A DNA stretch of 15,816 bases, taken from assembly GCA_964592095.1 (NCBI GenBank), contig CAZQER010000023.1:1-15816 (forward strand). The letters run 5' to 3'. Below, one piece after another: positions 1 through 6,913 of the stretch. Source of the DNA: EX4484-2 sp964592095 (GTDB lineage: Archaea > Altiarchaeota > Altiarchaeia > IMC4 > QMZM01). A program made the position numbers and the translations under genes. The notes beneath the pieces are model-generated. The model ran no database searches, had not been told where the DNA came from, and saw only the letters and a program-made list of their open reading frames with translations. The first letter of the stretch is position 1, and each line of letters starts with the position of its first letter.

Positions 1-115
1 ATTTTGCACACCGCTGGTTTTATATTTATATATATTTACACCCTCAGTGTTGAGTATTTGATTTCCACGATTTTATTTAATTTTATTCGACAATTGACTT
101 TTATATTATCACAAA

Positions 116-127
116 ATTTTTATATAT
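116..127 (+). promoter_or_regulatory. TATA box of the mevalonate operon
   Basis: An AT-only run containing TTTATATATT lies about 25-30 bases before the ATG at 150. That distance places the transcription start almost on the start codon, so the message is probably leaderless or nearly so. No Shine-Dalgarno sequence is visible between the box and the ATG. A second TATA-like run (about 20-37) lies further upstream and could serve another transcript. The rest of 1-149 shows no gene that I can support. Confidence 0.5.
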
Positions 128-149
128 TGAAAAGAAAGAAAGAATAACG

Positions 150-848
150 ATGTATAAAACAGATTTGGCAAAGAAAATAGCCGGTGAGATAACTATCTCC
201 GAAACACCTGGCAAGATACTCAGGAAATGGCGTGAGATTTTTGGAATTAAACAGTATAAATTAGCTGAAAGAATGAATATATCCCCTTCGGTAATATCAG
301 ATTATGAATCTGGAAGAAGAAAATCACCAGGGATGGTTTTTATCAGGAGATTTGTTCATGCACTAATGGAGGAGGATGCAAAAAACGGTGGAAGTGTTAT
401 AAAAAAATTTTCAATAGATAGTAATTCAGATGCAATTATGGATATAAGAGAGTTTCTTGATAATGTTCCGGCAATGAAAATAAAAAAGGCTGTCAAGGGG
501 GTTATGATAGTAAATAAAAAAATTGATGATATTAATGTGGAGGGTTACACAATAATTGATTCAATAAAGGCAATTCTCGAACTTTCTGAATCCGATTTTA
601 TTGATTTGTATGGTCTTTCAACAAACAGGGCATTGATATTTACAAAAGTACATATGGGCAGGTCACCGATGGTCGCTATAAAGGTTACAAAGCCAAAGCC
701 AACTATGGTAGTACTTCATGGTCTGAATCCAAAAAATGTTGATAGATTGGCAATAAAGATAGCAAGAATAGAGAACATTCCTCTAATGGTTTCAACACTG
801 AGAAATGAGGATGAACTTATAGAAAATTTAAGGAAGATAAGTGGATAA
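150..848 (+). CDS. XRE-type helix-turn-helix regulator of the HMG-CoA synthase operon (COG1709-like)
   Basis: A 232-residue predicted DNA-binding protein. Residues about 21-73 form a Cro/C1-type helix-turn-helix, with the recognition-helix region reading NISPSVISDYESGRRKSP. The rest (about 85-232) is an archaea-specific domain of unknown role; it has no obvious enzyme motif, transmembrane segment or metal site. Regulators of this type are often found directly upstream of HMG-CoA synthase in Euryarchaeota, and here the gap is only 33 bases, so I infer that it regulates the mevalonate operon and perhaps itself. The C-terminal domain may sense a ligand, but nothing in the sequence shows which. 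The ATG at 150 fits the TATA-box position and there is no better upstream start. Confidence 0.85.
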   Translation: MYKTDLAKKIAGEITISETPGKILRKWREIFGIKQYKLAERMNISPSVISDYESGRRKSPGMVFIRRFVHALMEEDAKNGGSVIKKFSIDSNSDAIMDIREFLDNVPAMKIKKAVKGVMIVNKKIDDINVEGYTIIDSIKAILELSESDFIDLYGLSTNRALIFTKVHMGRSPMVAIKVTKPKPTMVVLHGLNPKNVDRLAIKIARIENIPLMVSTLRNEDELIENLRKISG

Positions 849-881
849 AATATAAAATAAATAAAATAAAAAAGAATAAAA

Positions 882-1931
882 GTGGTTGGAATAGTAGGAT
901 ATGGGGTATACCTACCAATTTACAGGATTAAGGTAGAAGAGATAGCGAGGGTTTGGGGTACAAATGGTAGTCGGATAAGTAAATCCTTATTTATATACGA
1001 AAAGACAGTTCCATCAATTGATGAGGATACTGTAACTATATCTGTTGAAGCAGCAAGAAATGCTGTTGAACACTCTGAAGTAAACCCAAAGGAGATTGGT
1101 GCCATATATGTAGGTTCGGAATCCCATCCATATGTGGTAAAACCCACTGCAACAATAGTTGCGGCTGCGATTGATGCCATTGAAAATCTAACTGCAGCGG
1201 ATTACGAGTTTGCATGTAAGGCAGGAACTGCTGCAATACAGACATGTATGGGGCTTGTGGAATCTGATATAATAAAATATGGACTGGCAATAGGTGCAGA
1301 TACATCCCAAGGAAAACCCGGAGATGCGTTGGAATATACCGCATCTGCTGGAGGAGCAGCATTTATCATAGGTAAGGAAGGGGTTATAGGTGAGATAAAA
1401 GATACATACTCGTACACAACAGATACTCCAGATTTCTGGAGGAGAGAGGGCAGGGATTTCCCATCCCACGGTGCAAGATTTACAGGAAAACCTGCATACT
1501 TCAAACACATAATTTCTGCAGCAAGAGGTATTATGGAAAGAAATGATATGAAACCAAAGGATTTTGATTATTTGGTATTACATCAACCGAATGGAAAATT
1601 TCCTGAAACGGCTGCAAAAACACTTGGTTTTACAAGGGAACAATTACATAATAGTTTGTTGGTTCCTTATATAGGGAATACATATTCGGGCTCAACACTA
1701 CTTGGTCTGGCAGCAACGCTTGATAAAGCAAATGGAGGGGATAAAATCCTTGTGGTATCATACGGTTCAGGAGCGGGTTCAGATGCATTTATAATAGAGG
1801 TAACAAAAGAAAACGAAAAGAGAAGAAATAAGAAAACTGTTAAAAAGTATATGGAAAAAAGGATTTATATAGATTATTCCACTTATGCAAAGTTCAAAGG
1901 AAAATTGAAAGGGGTTGCACTACAAAAATGA
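882..1931 (+). CDS. hmgB: Hydroxymethylglutaryl-CoA synthase (archaeal type)
   Basis: Condenses acetyl-CoA with acetoacetyl-CoA to HMG-CoA, the committed supply step for archaeal isoprenoid lipids. At 349 residues it has the usual archaeal length. The catalytic set is visible: Glu80 in VGSESHP, the acyl-carrying Cys112 in EFACKAGTAA, and His234 in LHQPNGKF. Glycine-rich thiolase-fold loops occur near 155-160 (SAGGAA) and near the C-terminus (SYGSGAGSDAF). The start is GTG at 882, which gives the family N-terminus MVGIVGYGVYLP. No clear ribosome site precedes it, only an A-rich 33-base gap. The TGA stop overlaps the ATG of the thiolase gene (ATGA), implying translational coupling. In methanogens this enzyme forms a channelling complex with the thiolase and DUF35 protein encoded next. 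Confidence 0.96.
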   Translation: MVGIVGYGVYLPIYRIKVEEIARVWGTNGSRISKSLFIYEKTVPSIDEDTVTISVEAARNAVEHSEVNPKEIGAIYVGSESHPYVVKPTATIVAAAIDAIENLTAADYEFACKAGTAAIQTCMGLVESDIIKYGLAIGADTSQGKPGDALEYTASAGGAAFIIGKEGVIGEIKDTYSYTTDTPDFWRREGRDFPSHGARFTGKPAYFKHIISAARGIMERNDMKPKDFDYLVLHQPNGKFPETAAKTLGFTREQLHNSLLVPYIGNTYSGSTLLGLAATLDKANGGDKILVVSYGSGAGSDAFIIEVTKENEKRRNKKTVKKYMEKRIYIDYSTYAKFKGKLKGVALQK

Positions 1932-3091
1932 GTTCAAGAGTGGCGGTAATAGGTATTGGAATCACAGAATTTGGTGAACTCTGGGATGAGAGCTATCGTG
2001 CATTAATAACCAAAGCGGGCACTGAAGCAATAAATGATGCAGGTATAGAGGGTAACGAGATAGACGGATTATATATAGGCTCTATGTCACCAGGTCTTTT
2101 TTCTGGACAGGAACATGTGAGTTCATTGGTTGCTGATTATTCTGGATTAGCAGGAATTCCTGCAACAAGAGTAGAGGCAGCGTGTGCATCTGGAGGATTG
2201 GCATTTAGAGAGGCATACATATCACTAAAATCAGGGCTCATGGATATTGTAGTTGCTGGTGGGGTTGAAAAGATGACAGATTCTCCAACAAGTTCTGTAA
2301 TGATTACATTGATGGGTGCAGGTGATCAGGAATGGGAGGCATTCAAGGGTGCAACATTTCCTGCATTATATGCATTAATGGCAAGAAGACATATGTTTGA
2401 ATATGGAACTACCTTGGAGCAGATATCAGAGGTTGCTGTTAAAAGCCATCATAACGCAACATTAAATCCAAATGCACAATTCAAATTTAATGTTACATTG
2501 AAGCAAGTAATGAATTCGCCACCTGTGGCAGAACCTTTAAGACTTTTACATTGTTCTCCAATTACAGATGGGGCTGCTGCAGTTGTCCTTGCAACAGAGA
2601 AAAAGGCAAAAAAACTATGTGAAAATCCAATATGGGTTGAAGCATCGGCGATATCAACAGATACCATAGCATTACATGATAGAAGATCACTTTCGAGAAT
2701 GGATGCATCAATAAGGGCTGCAAAATACGCGTATGAACAGGCGAATCTAAAACCATCTGATATAGATTTTGCAGAAGTGCATGATTGTTTTTCCATTGCA
2801 GAAATAATGGCTATAGAATCCCTAGGGTTCTGTAAACCTGGAGAGGGAGGTAAACTAACAGAGGATGGAGAGACAAAATTGGATGGTAGTATCCCCATAA
2901 ATCCAAGCGGTGGTTTAAAGGGAAAGGGTCATCCAGTGGGAGCAACTGGAATAGCACAGATTGTTGAGGTAGTTGAGCAATTAAGAGGAGATGCAGGAAA
3001 AAGGCAGATAGATGGTGCAGAAATAGGTTTAACACACAATATAGGTGGTTCTGGAGGAACATGTGTAATTCATATATTTAGTAATAGATAA
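1928..3091 (+). CDS. Acetyl-CoA acetyltransferase (archaeal thiolase)
   Basis: Makes acetoacetyl-CoA from two acetyl-CoA and is expected to hand it directly to HMG-CoA synthase in the complex with DUF35. The protein has 387 residues with a thiolase fold throughout. Cys86 in EAACASGG is the acyl nucleophile. His335 in GKGHPVGATG and His285 in EVHDCFS match conserved active-site positions, and the C-terminal loop reads THNIGGSGGT. As in other archaeal/SCP2-like thiolases, this C-terminal loop has no second CxG cysteine of the bacterial PhaA type. The start ATG overlaps the stop of HMG-CoA synthase by four bases, with a G-rich run about 11 bases upstream that may act as a weak ribosome site. Confidence 0.94.
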   Translation: MSSRVAVIGIGITEFGELWDESYRALITKAGTEAINDAGIEGNEIDGLYIGSMSPGLFSGQEHVSSLVADYSGLAGIPATRVEAACASGGLAFREAYISLKSGLMDIVVAGGVEKMTDSPTSSVMITLMGAGDQEWEAFKGATFPALYALMARRHMFEYGTTLEQISEVAVKSHHNATLNPNAQFKFNVTLKQVMNSPPVAEPLRLLHCSPITDGAAAVVLATEKKAKKLCENPIWVEASAISTDTIALHDRRSLSRMDASIRAAKYAYEQANLKPSDIDFAEVHDCFSIAEIMAIESLGFCKPGEGGKLTEDGETKLDGSIPINPSGGLKGKGHPVGATGIAQIVEVVEQLRGDAGKRQIDGAEIGLTHNIGGSGGTCVIHIFSNR

Positions 3092-3130
3092 TTAGCAATA
3101 GATAAAAAAATAGTGGGAGATTGGGAGAAA

Positions 3131-3532
3131 ATGAAAGGAATAGCAACCCATTGGAGATTGATACCCCAGAGGTATAATCTTGTGGGTACAAAATGTAACA
3201 CATGTGGAGAAAAGTTTTTCCCTCCGAGATATGTATGTCCGAAATGTAGAAGGGCAGGTAACATAGAGGAATTTCAGTTCTCTGGGGAAGGTGAGATTTA
3301 CTCATATACCATGATTCACACGGCCCCAGAGGGATTTGATTTTCAAAAACCCTATATTTTAGCAATAATAAAATTAAAAGAAGGACCACTCCTTCTATCA
3401 CAGATTGTTGATTGTAAACCAGAGGATGTAGAGATAGGGAAAAAGGTAGAAAAGGTATTCAGAAAGGTAATTGCTGATGGCGACTCTGGAATCATAAGGT
3501 ATGGATATAAATTCAAACTGAAGTCATCTTAA
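3131..3532 (+). CDS. DUF35 Zn-ribbon/OB-fold protein of the thiolase-HMG-CoA synthase complex
   Basis: A small (133-residue) protein with an N-terminal rubredoxin-like Zn ribbon (Cys22, Cys25, Cys36, Cys39 in CNTCG and CPKC) and a C-terminal OB fold (about 45-130). In the characterised methanogen complex a DUF35 protein bridges thiolase and HMG-CoA synthase and helps form the shared CoA-binding site, so the same scaffold role is inferred here from operon position. I prefer ATG 3131 over the in-frame GTG at 3113. It gives the family-like N-terminus (MKGIATHWRLIPQRYNL), and GGGAG-type purine runs lie just upstream. The stop is three bases from the end of the oppositely oriented pyrD, so any terminator must lie inside pyrD. 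Confidence 0.92.
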   Translation: MKGIATHWRLIPQRYNLVGTKCNTCGEKFFPPRYVCPKCRRAGNIEEFQFSGEGEIYSYTMIHTAPEGFDFQKPYILAIIKLKEGPLLLSQIVDCKPEDVEIGKKVEKVFRKVIADGDSGIIRYGYKFKLKSS

Positions 3533-3535
3533 TTA

Positions 3536-4447
3536 TTAATTATGTGCCTTACCAATTATTTCCTTTAAATCTTTATAATTATTTGCACTCATAAATTCCT
3601 CTATCTCTGATACAATCTCCTTAAAAATTCCTATTCCTTTATTCCATATACCTGTTCCTATACCAACCGCTGATGCACCAGCCATCATCATCTCAATTGC
3701 ATCTTCTCCGCTTTTAACACCTCCAATTCCTATAATCGGTATATCAACCACATCATATATCTCGTAAACACACCTCACAGCAATTGGTTTTATACATTGA
3801 CCAGACACGCCCCCAAATTTATTTGATAGTATGGGTTTTCCAGAGATTATATCTATCTTCATTCCAGGACCTAATGTGTTTATTGCAGATATAACATCAG
3901 CACCATTATCCTCAACCTCTTTTGCAATTAATTTTATATCTACAACATTTGGTGTCAATTTTACTATAATGGGAATCTCTGTTGAATTTCTTACAATCCT
4001 TGTTATCTTTCCCGCTGTTCTGATATTACACCCAAATGGTTTTCCGAATTCCCCAACATTTGGACAGGATATATTTACCTCCAAAAATGCTGGTTTAGCC
4101 TCAGATATTAGTTCTGCCATATATCCAAACTCTGAGATTGTTCTTGCAAAAAAGCTTGCTATAACGGGTTTATCTATCAATCTTATTGCCTTTTTCAATT
4201 CTTTTATTGCCTCATCTGGTTCAGGACATGATAAACCTATGGCATTCAGTAAACCATAGTCAAGTTCCACTATAACTGGATTTTCATGACCCTCCCTTTT
4301 TTCAGGACCTATTGACTTTGTTGTTACCGCTCCTGCACCTTCATTAGCAACCCTCACCATGGAGGATGCAGTAACACCCAGAATACCTGCAGCTAATATG
4401 GTTGGGTTTTCCAATCTTATATTGGATATCTTTATTGATGTTTTCAT
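3536..4447 (-). CDS. pyrD: Dihydroorotate dehydrogenase, class 1 catalytic subunit
   Basis: FMN-dependent oxidation of dihydroorotate to orotate, the fourth step of pyrimidine biosynthesis. The 303-residue TIM barrel has Lys44 in VTTKSIG, catalytic Cys128 in NISCPNVGEFG (class 1B type), an INTLGPGMKID loop (190-200), GGVSG (212-216) and phosphate-binding GIGGVKSG and GIGTG loops near the C-terminus. Class 1B enzymes work with an Fe-S/FAD partner (PyrK); none is encoded in this window. One oddity: the substrate loop usually read as GL-x-NPG reads GLSCPE here (residues 71-76), so the Asn expected to contact orotate is replaced by Cys74. The start is 40 bases from the divergent serA, and GGAAG about five bases before the ATG may be a ribosome site. 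Confidence 0.9.
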   Translation of the reverse strand: MKTSIKISNIRLENPTILAAGILGVTASSMVRVANEGAGAVTTKSIGPEKREGHENPVIVELDYGLLNAIGLSCPEPDEAIKELKKAIRLIDKPVIASFFARTISEFGYMAELISEAKPAFLEVNISCPNVGEFGKPFGCNIRTAGKITRIVRNSTEIPIIVKLTPNVVDIKLIAKEVEDNGADVISAINTLGPGMKIDIISGKPILSNKFGGVSGQCIKPIAVRCVYEIYDVVDIPIIGIGGVKSGEDAIEMMMAGASAVGIGTGIWNKGIGIFKEIVSEIEEFMSANNYKDLKEIIGKAHN

Positions 4448-4487
4448 TCTACTTCCTTTTAATTATTCTCTTTCTTCAATAATAATT
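4448..4487. promoter_or_regulatory. Short divergent pyrD/serA promoter region
   Basis: Only 40 bases separate the two divergent start codons. For serA, TTTTAATTA at about 4457-4465 is centred some 27 bases before the ATG at 4488, consistent with a TATA box and a leaderless transcript. The pyrD TATA box must lie in the same AT-rich stretch or just inside serA. Initiation of the two genes is therefore likely to interfere or be co-controlled. Confidence 0.35.
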
Positions 4488-5405
4488 ATGATACCAAAAA
4501 TCCTTATATCCGATAGGATTCATAAAAAGGCGATTGAAGAGGCTAAAGAGTTTGCTGATGTGGATTTGGAATTCAATCTTACTCATGAGGAATTGATAGA
4601 AAGAATAAGGGGGTATGATGCATTAATAGTCAGATCGGGGACAAAGGTTACCAAAGATGTGATAGAAAATGCAGATAAACTTAAGATAATAGGTAGAGCA
4701 GGTGTTGGTCTTGATAATATAGATTTGAATGCCGCTAAGAAGAAAGGGATAAAGATTGTAAATTCACCAGAAGCATCTACAATATCCGTTGCTGAGTTAA
4801 CCATTGGGTCATTGATTGCCTTAATGCGAAATATCCCTCATGCACACAGATCACTTAAAGAGGGTAGATGGGAAAGGGAGAAATTTGAAGGTAATGAACT
4901 TTATGGTAAGACCATTGGTATCATAGGCTTCGGGAGGATAGGTAGAGAGGTGGCTGATAGAGCAAGAGCCTTTGGGATGAATGTTTTGATATTTGACCCA
5001 AATATAACCGCCGAGGATGCCAGAGAAGCAAATTGTGAGTATATGGAGCTTGATGAACTTATAAAAAATTCGGATGTTATTACATTGCATGTGCCACTTA
5101 CAAACGAAACCAGAAATCTTATTGATAAGAAAAGGATAGATATGATGAAGGAAAATGCAATTCTCATAAATGTTGCAAGGGGCGGTATTGTTAATGAAGT
5201 TGACCTTTATACTGCATTGAAGGAAGGTAGAATAAAGGGCGCTGTACTTGATGTTTTTGAGTCAGAACCTCCTGAAAGAAGCCCACTCCTCAAACTTGAA
5301 AATGTTTTATTGACTCCACATCTTGGAGCAAGTACTGAGGAAGCACAGATCAATGCTGGAACAGTAATTGTGGAGAAGATAAGAAACTTCTTTAGAAATG
5401 TTTGA
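4488..5405 (+). CDS. serA: D-3-phosphoglycerate dehydrogenase, short form without ACT domain
   Basis: NAD-dependent oxidation of 3-phosphoglycerate, the first step of phosphorylated serine biosynthesis. The 305-residue protein contains substrate-binding segments (RSGTKV 49-54, GRAGVGLDNI 69-78), the Rossmann motif GFGRIG (147-152) ending at Asp170, and the catalytic set Arg231 (NVARGG), Glu260 (ESEPPE) and His278 (TPHLGAST). It ends right after the catalytic domain, so the ASB and ACT domains of the roughly 525-residue archaeal form are absent and serine feedback through ACT is not expected. ATG 4488 is chosen because it begins the family N-terminus MIPKILISD; longer in-frame starts would run into the divergent pyrD gene. 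A related 2-hydroxyacid dehydrogenase specificity cannot be excluded. The DP1 gene follows directly. Confidence 0.88.
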   Translation: MIPKILISDRIHKKAIEEAKEFADVDLEFNLTHEELIERIRGYDALIVRSGTKVTKDVIENADKLKIIGRAGVGLDNIDLNAAKKKGIKIVNSPEASTISVAELTIGSLIALMRNIPHAHRSLKEGRWEREKFEGNELYGKTIGIIGFGRIGREVADRARAFGMNVLIFDPNITAEDAREANCEYMELDELIKNSDVITLHVPLTNETRNLIDKKRIDMMKENAILINVARGGIVNEVDLYTALKEGRIKGAVLDVFESEPPERSPLLKLENVLLTPHLGASTEEAQINAGTVIVEKIRNFFRNV

Positions 5406-5416
5406 TTTCCTGTGTG

Positions 5417-6913
5417 ATGTATATGGAATCCACAGATGATATAATAGATATAATCAGTAAATTTGAAGAGAATGGAATGATTCTGACATCTCATGGCTTA
5501 GATAGAATAATCAGCAATACTCTAAATTTAGATGAGGTTATAAAAAAGGCAAAAGAGAGGAATGTGTGGCTTATTTCTGACGAATTCATAGTTGAATTTA
5601 TTGATGATAGATTTAAAAAATTTGAAAAGGATGTAGGATTAAAAAAAACAAAGAGAATATTATCAAAAGAAACAGATAGTGAACTTAAAATATATAAAGA
5701 TTATGATGTAACGGGAAAAAGCACATGTGAAGGAAAAATAGAGGATTTTCTGATATATTTTAATCAGAAATATGAGAATATAAAAGAGATACTCAGAGAG
5801 AGACCTTATATGAGGTCTCCAGTTCCAATAAAGGTTCTCAAGAAACAAAACAGAGGTATTGACCTACAGTTTATTGGTATGATTACTGATAAAATAGAAA
5901 GTAAAAGAGGTTATAGATTTCTTCACATTGAGGACACAACTGGTGATATTAGGGTATTGATTCCGAAGGACAACAGAGAATTAAATGAAATATTTGATAA
6001 TATTCTTTTGGATGATGTTATAGGCATAACAGGTAGAATGCATAATGACCTGTTTATAGCAAATTCTATATATCAACCAGACCTACCAATAAATCATAGA
6101 ACCTTTTCAGCACCAGAGGATATATGTATGGCGATGATATCTGATATCCATGTGGGAAGTTATCTATTTCTGGAGAAGGAATTCAAATATTTTATCAATT
6201 GCCTAAATCTGAAGGGTGGAAATAAGGAGATTTTTGAAAGGGTTAAGTATATATTAATAGCTGGTGATTTGGTAGACGGTATAGGCATCTATCCAGAACA
6301 GGAGGAGGAATTATCCATACCAGATATCTACAAACAATATGATTTTCTTGCCTCATTGCTGGAAAAAATTCCAGACCATATAGAGATAGTTGTTTCCATG
6401 GGTAATCACGATGCAGTAAGAGTAGCGGAACCACAGCCCAGATTGAGTAGGGATATCGGAGCTCCTCTGTATGATCTACCAAATGTTCATGTATGTGGAA
6501 ACCCAGTAATGATATCAACCCATGGTGTTAAAACACTTATATATCATGGTACTTCCTTGGATAGTATTATAGGGAATCTTGCCAAATGCACATATAATAG
6601 ACCAGAAGTTGCGATGGTTGAATATCTAAAAAGAAGATACCTTGTCCCAAGTTATGGTTCTAATGTTATTGCCCCAGAAAAAAAGGATTATTTCTTCATA
6701 AAGGAAATTCCGGATATATTGCATTGCGGCCATATCCATACAAATGGTTATACAAATTATAGAGGCGTCAGAGTAATAAATTCAGGAACATTTCAGGCAA
6801 GAACCAAATATCAGGAAGAACAAGGTCATATTCCGACACCTGGGAGGGTTCCAATAATAAATCTTCAGAATCATGAGGTTTCAGTAATTCATTTTTACAA
6901 TGAAGAAGGATAG
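5417..6913 (+). CDS. polB: DNA polymerase D small subunit DP1 (3'-5' exonuclease)
   Basis: Proofreading subunit of the euryarchaeal replicative polymerase PolD. Of 498 residues, about 1-70 form an N-terminal helical domain, about 70-145 a charged linker, about 150-225 an OB fold (FIGMITDKI, LHIEDTTGDIRV), and about 237-480 a calcineurin-like phosphoesterase. All metal-site motifs are intact: Asp243/His245 (SDIHVGS), Asp284 (AGDLVDG), Asn330/His331 (MGNHD), His377 (YHGTS), His439/His441 (CGHIH). Exonuclease activity is therefore expected. The start is uncertain: TTG 5402 overlaps the serA stop, while ATG 5417 and ATG 5423 are in frame. None has a clear ribosome site, and I chose the first ATG. 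The 3' end overlaps the DP2 gene by 14 bases. Confidence 0.95.
   Translation: MYMESTDDIIDIISKFEENGMILTSHGLDRIISNTLNLDEVIKKAKERNVWLISDEFIVEFIDDRFKKFEKDVGLKKTKRILSKETDSELKIYKDYDVTGKSTCEGKIEDFLIYFNQKYENIKEILRERPYMRSPVPIKVLKKQNRGIDLQFIGMITDKIESKRGYRFLHIEDTTGDIRVLIPKDNRELNEIFDNILLDDVIGITGRMHNDLFIANSIYQPDLPINHRTFSAPEDICMAMISDIHVGSYLFLEKEFKYFINCLNLKGGNKEIFERVKYILIAGDLVDGIGIYPEQEEELSIPDIYKQYDFLASLLEKIPDHIEIVVSMGNHDAVRVAEPQPRLSRDIGAPLYDLPNVHVCGNPVMISTHGVKTLIYHGTSLDSIIGNLAKCTYNRPEVAMVEYLKRRYLVPSYGSNVIAPEKKDYFFIKEIPDILHCGHIHTNGYTNYRGVRVINSGTFQARTKYQEEQGHIPTPGRVPIINLQNHEVSVIHFYNEEG

Noticed and set aside
1036..1510. Minus-strand open frames across HMG-CoA synthase
   Set aside because: They are antisense frames of a well-conserved enzyme gene, with no promoter, ribosome site or family resemblance.
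3113..3130. GTG start for the DUF35 gene
   Set aside because: It adds six residues not typical of the family and sits in a purine run that works better as the ribosome site for ATG 3131.
4359..4487. Upstream extension of serA by 43 codons
   Set aside because: The extension runs through the start region of the divergent pyrD and does not resemble the family; the conserved N-terminus begins at ATG 4488.
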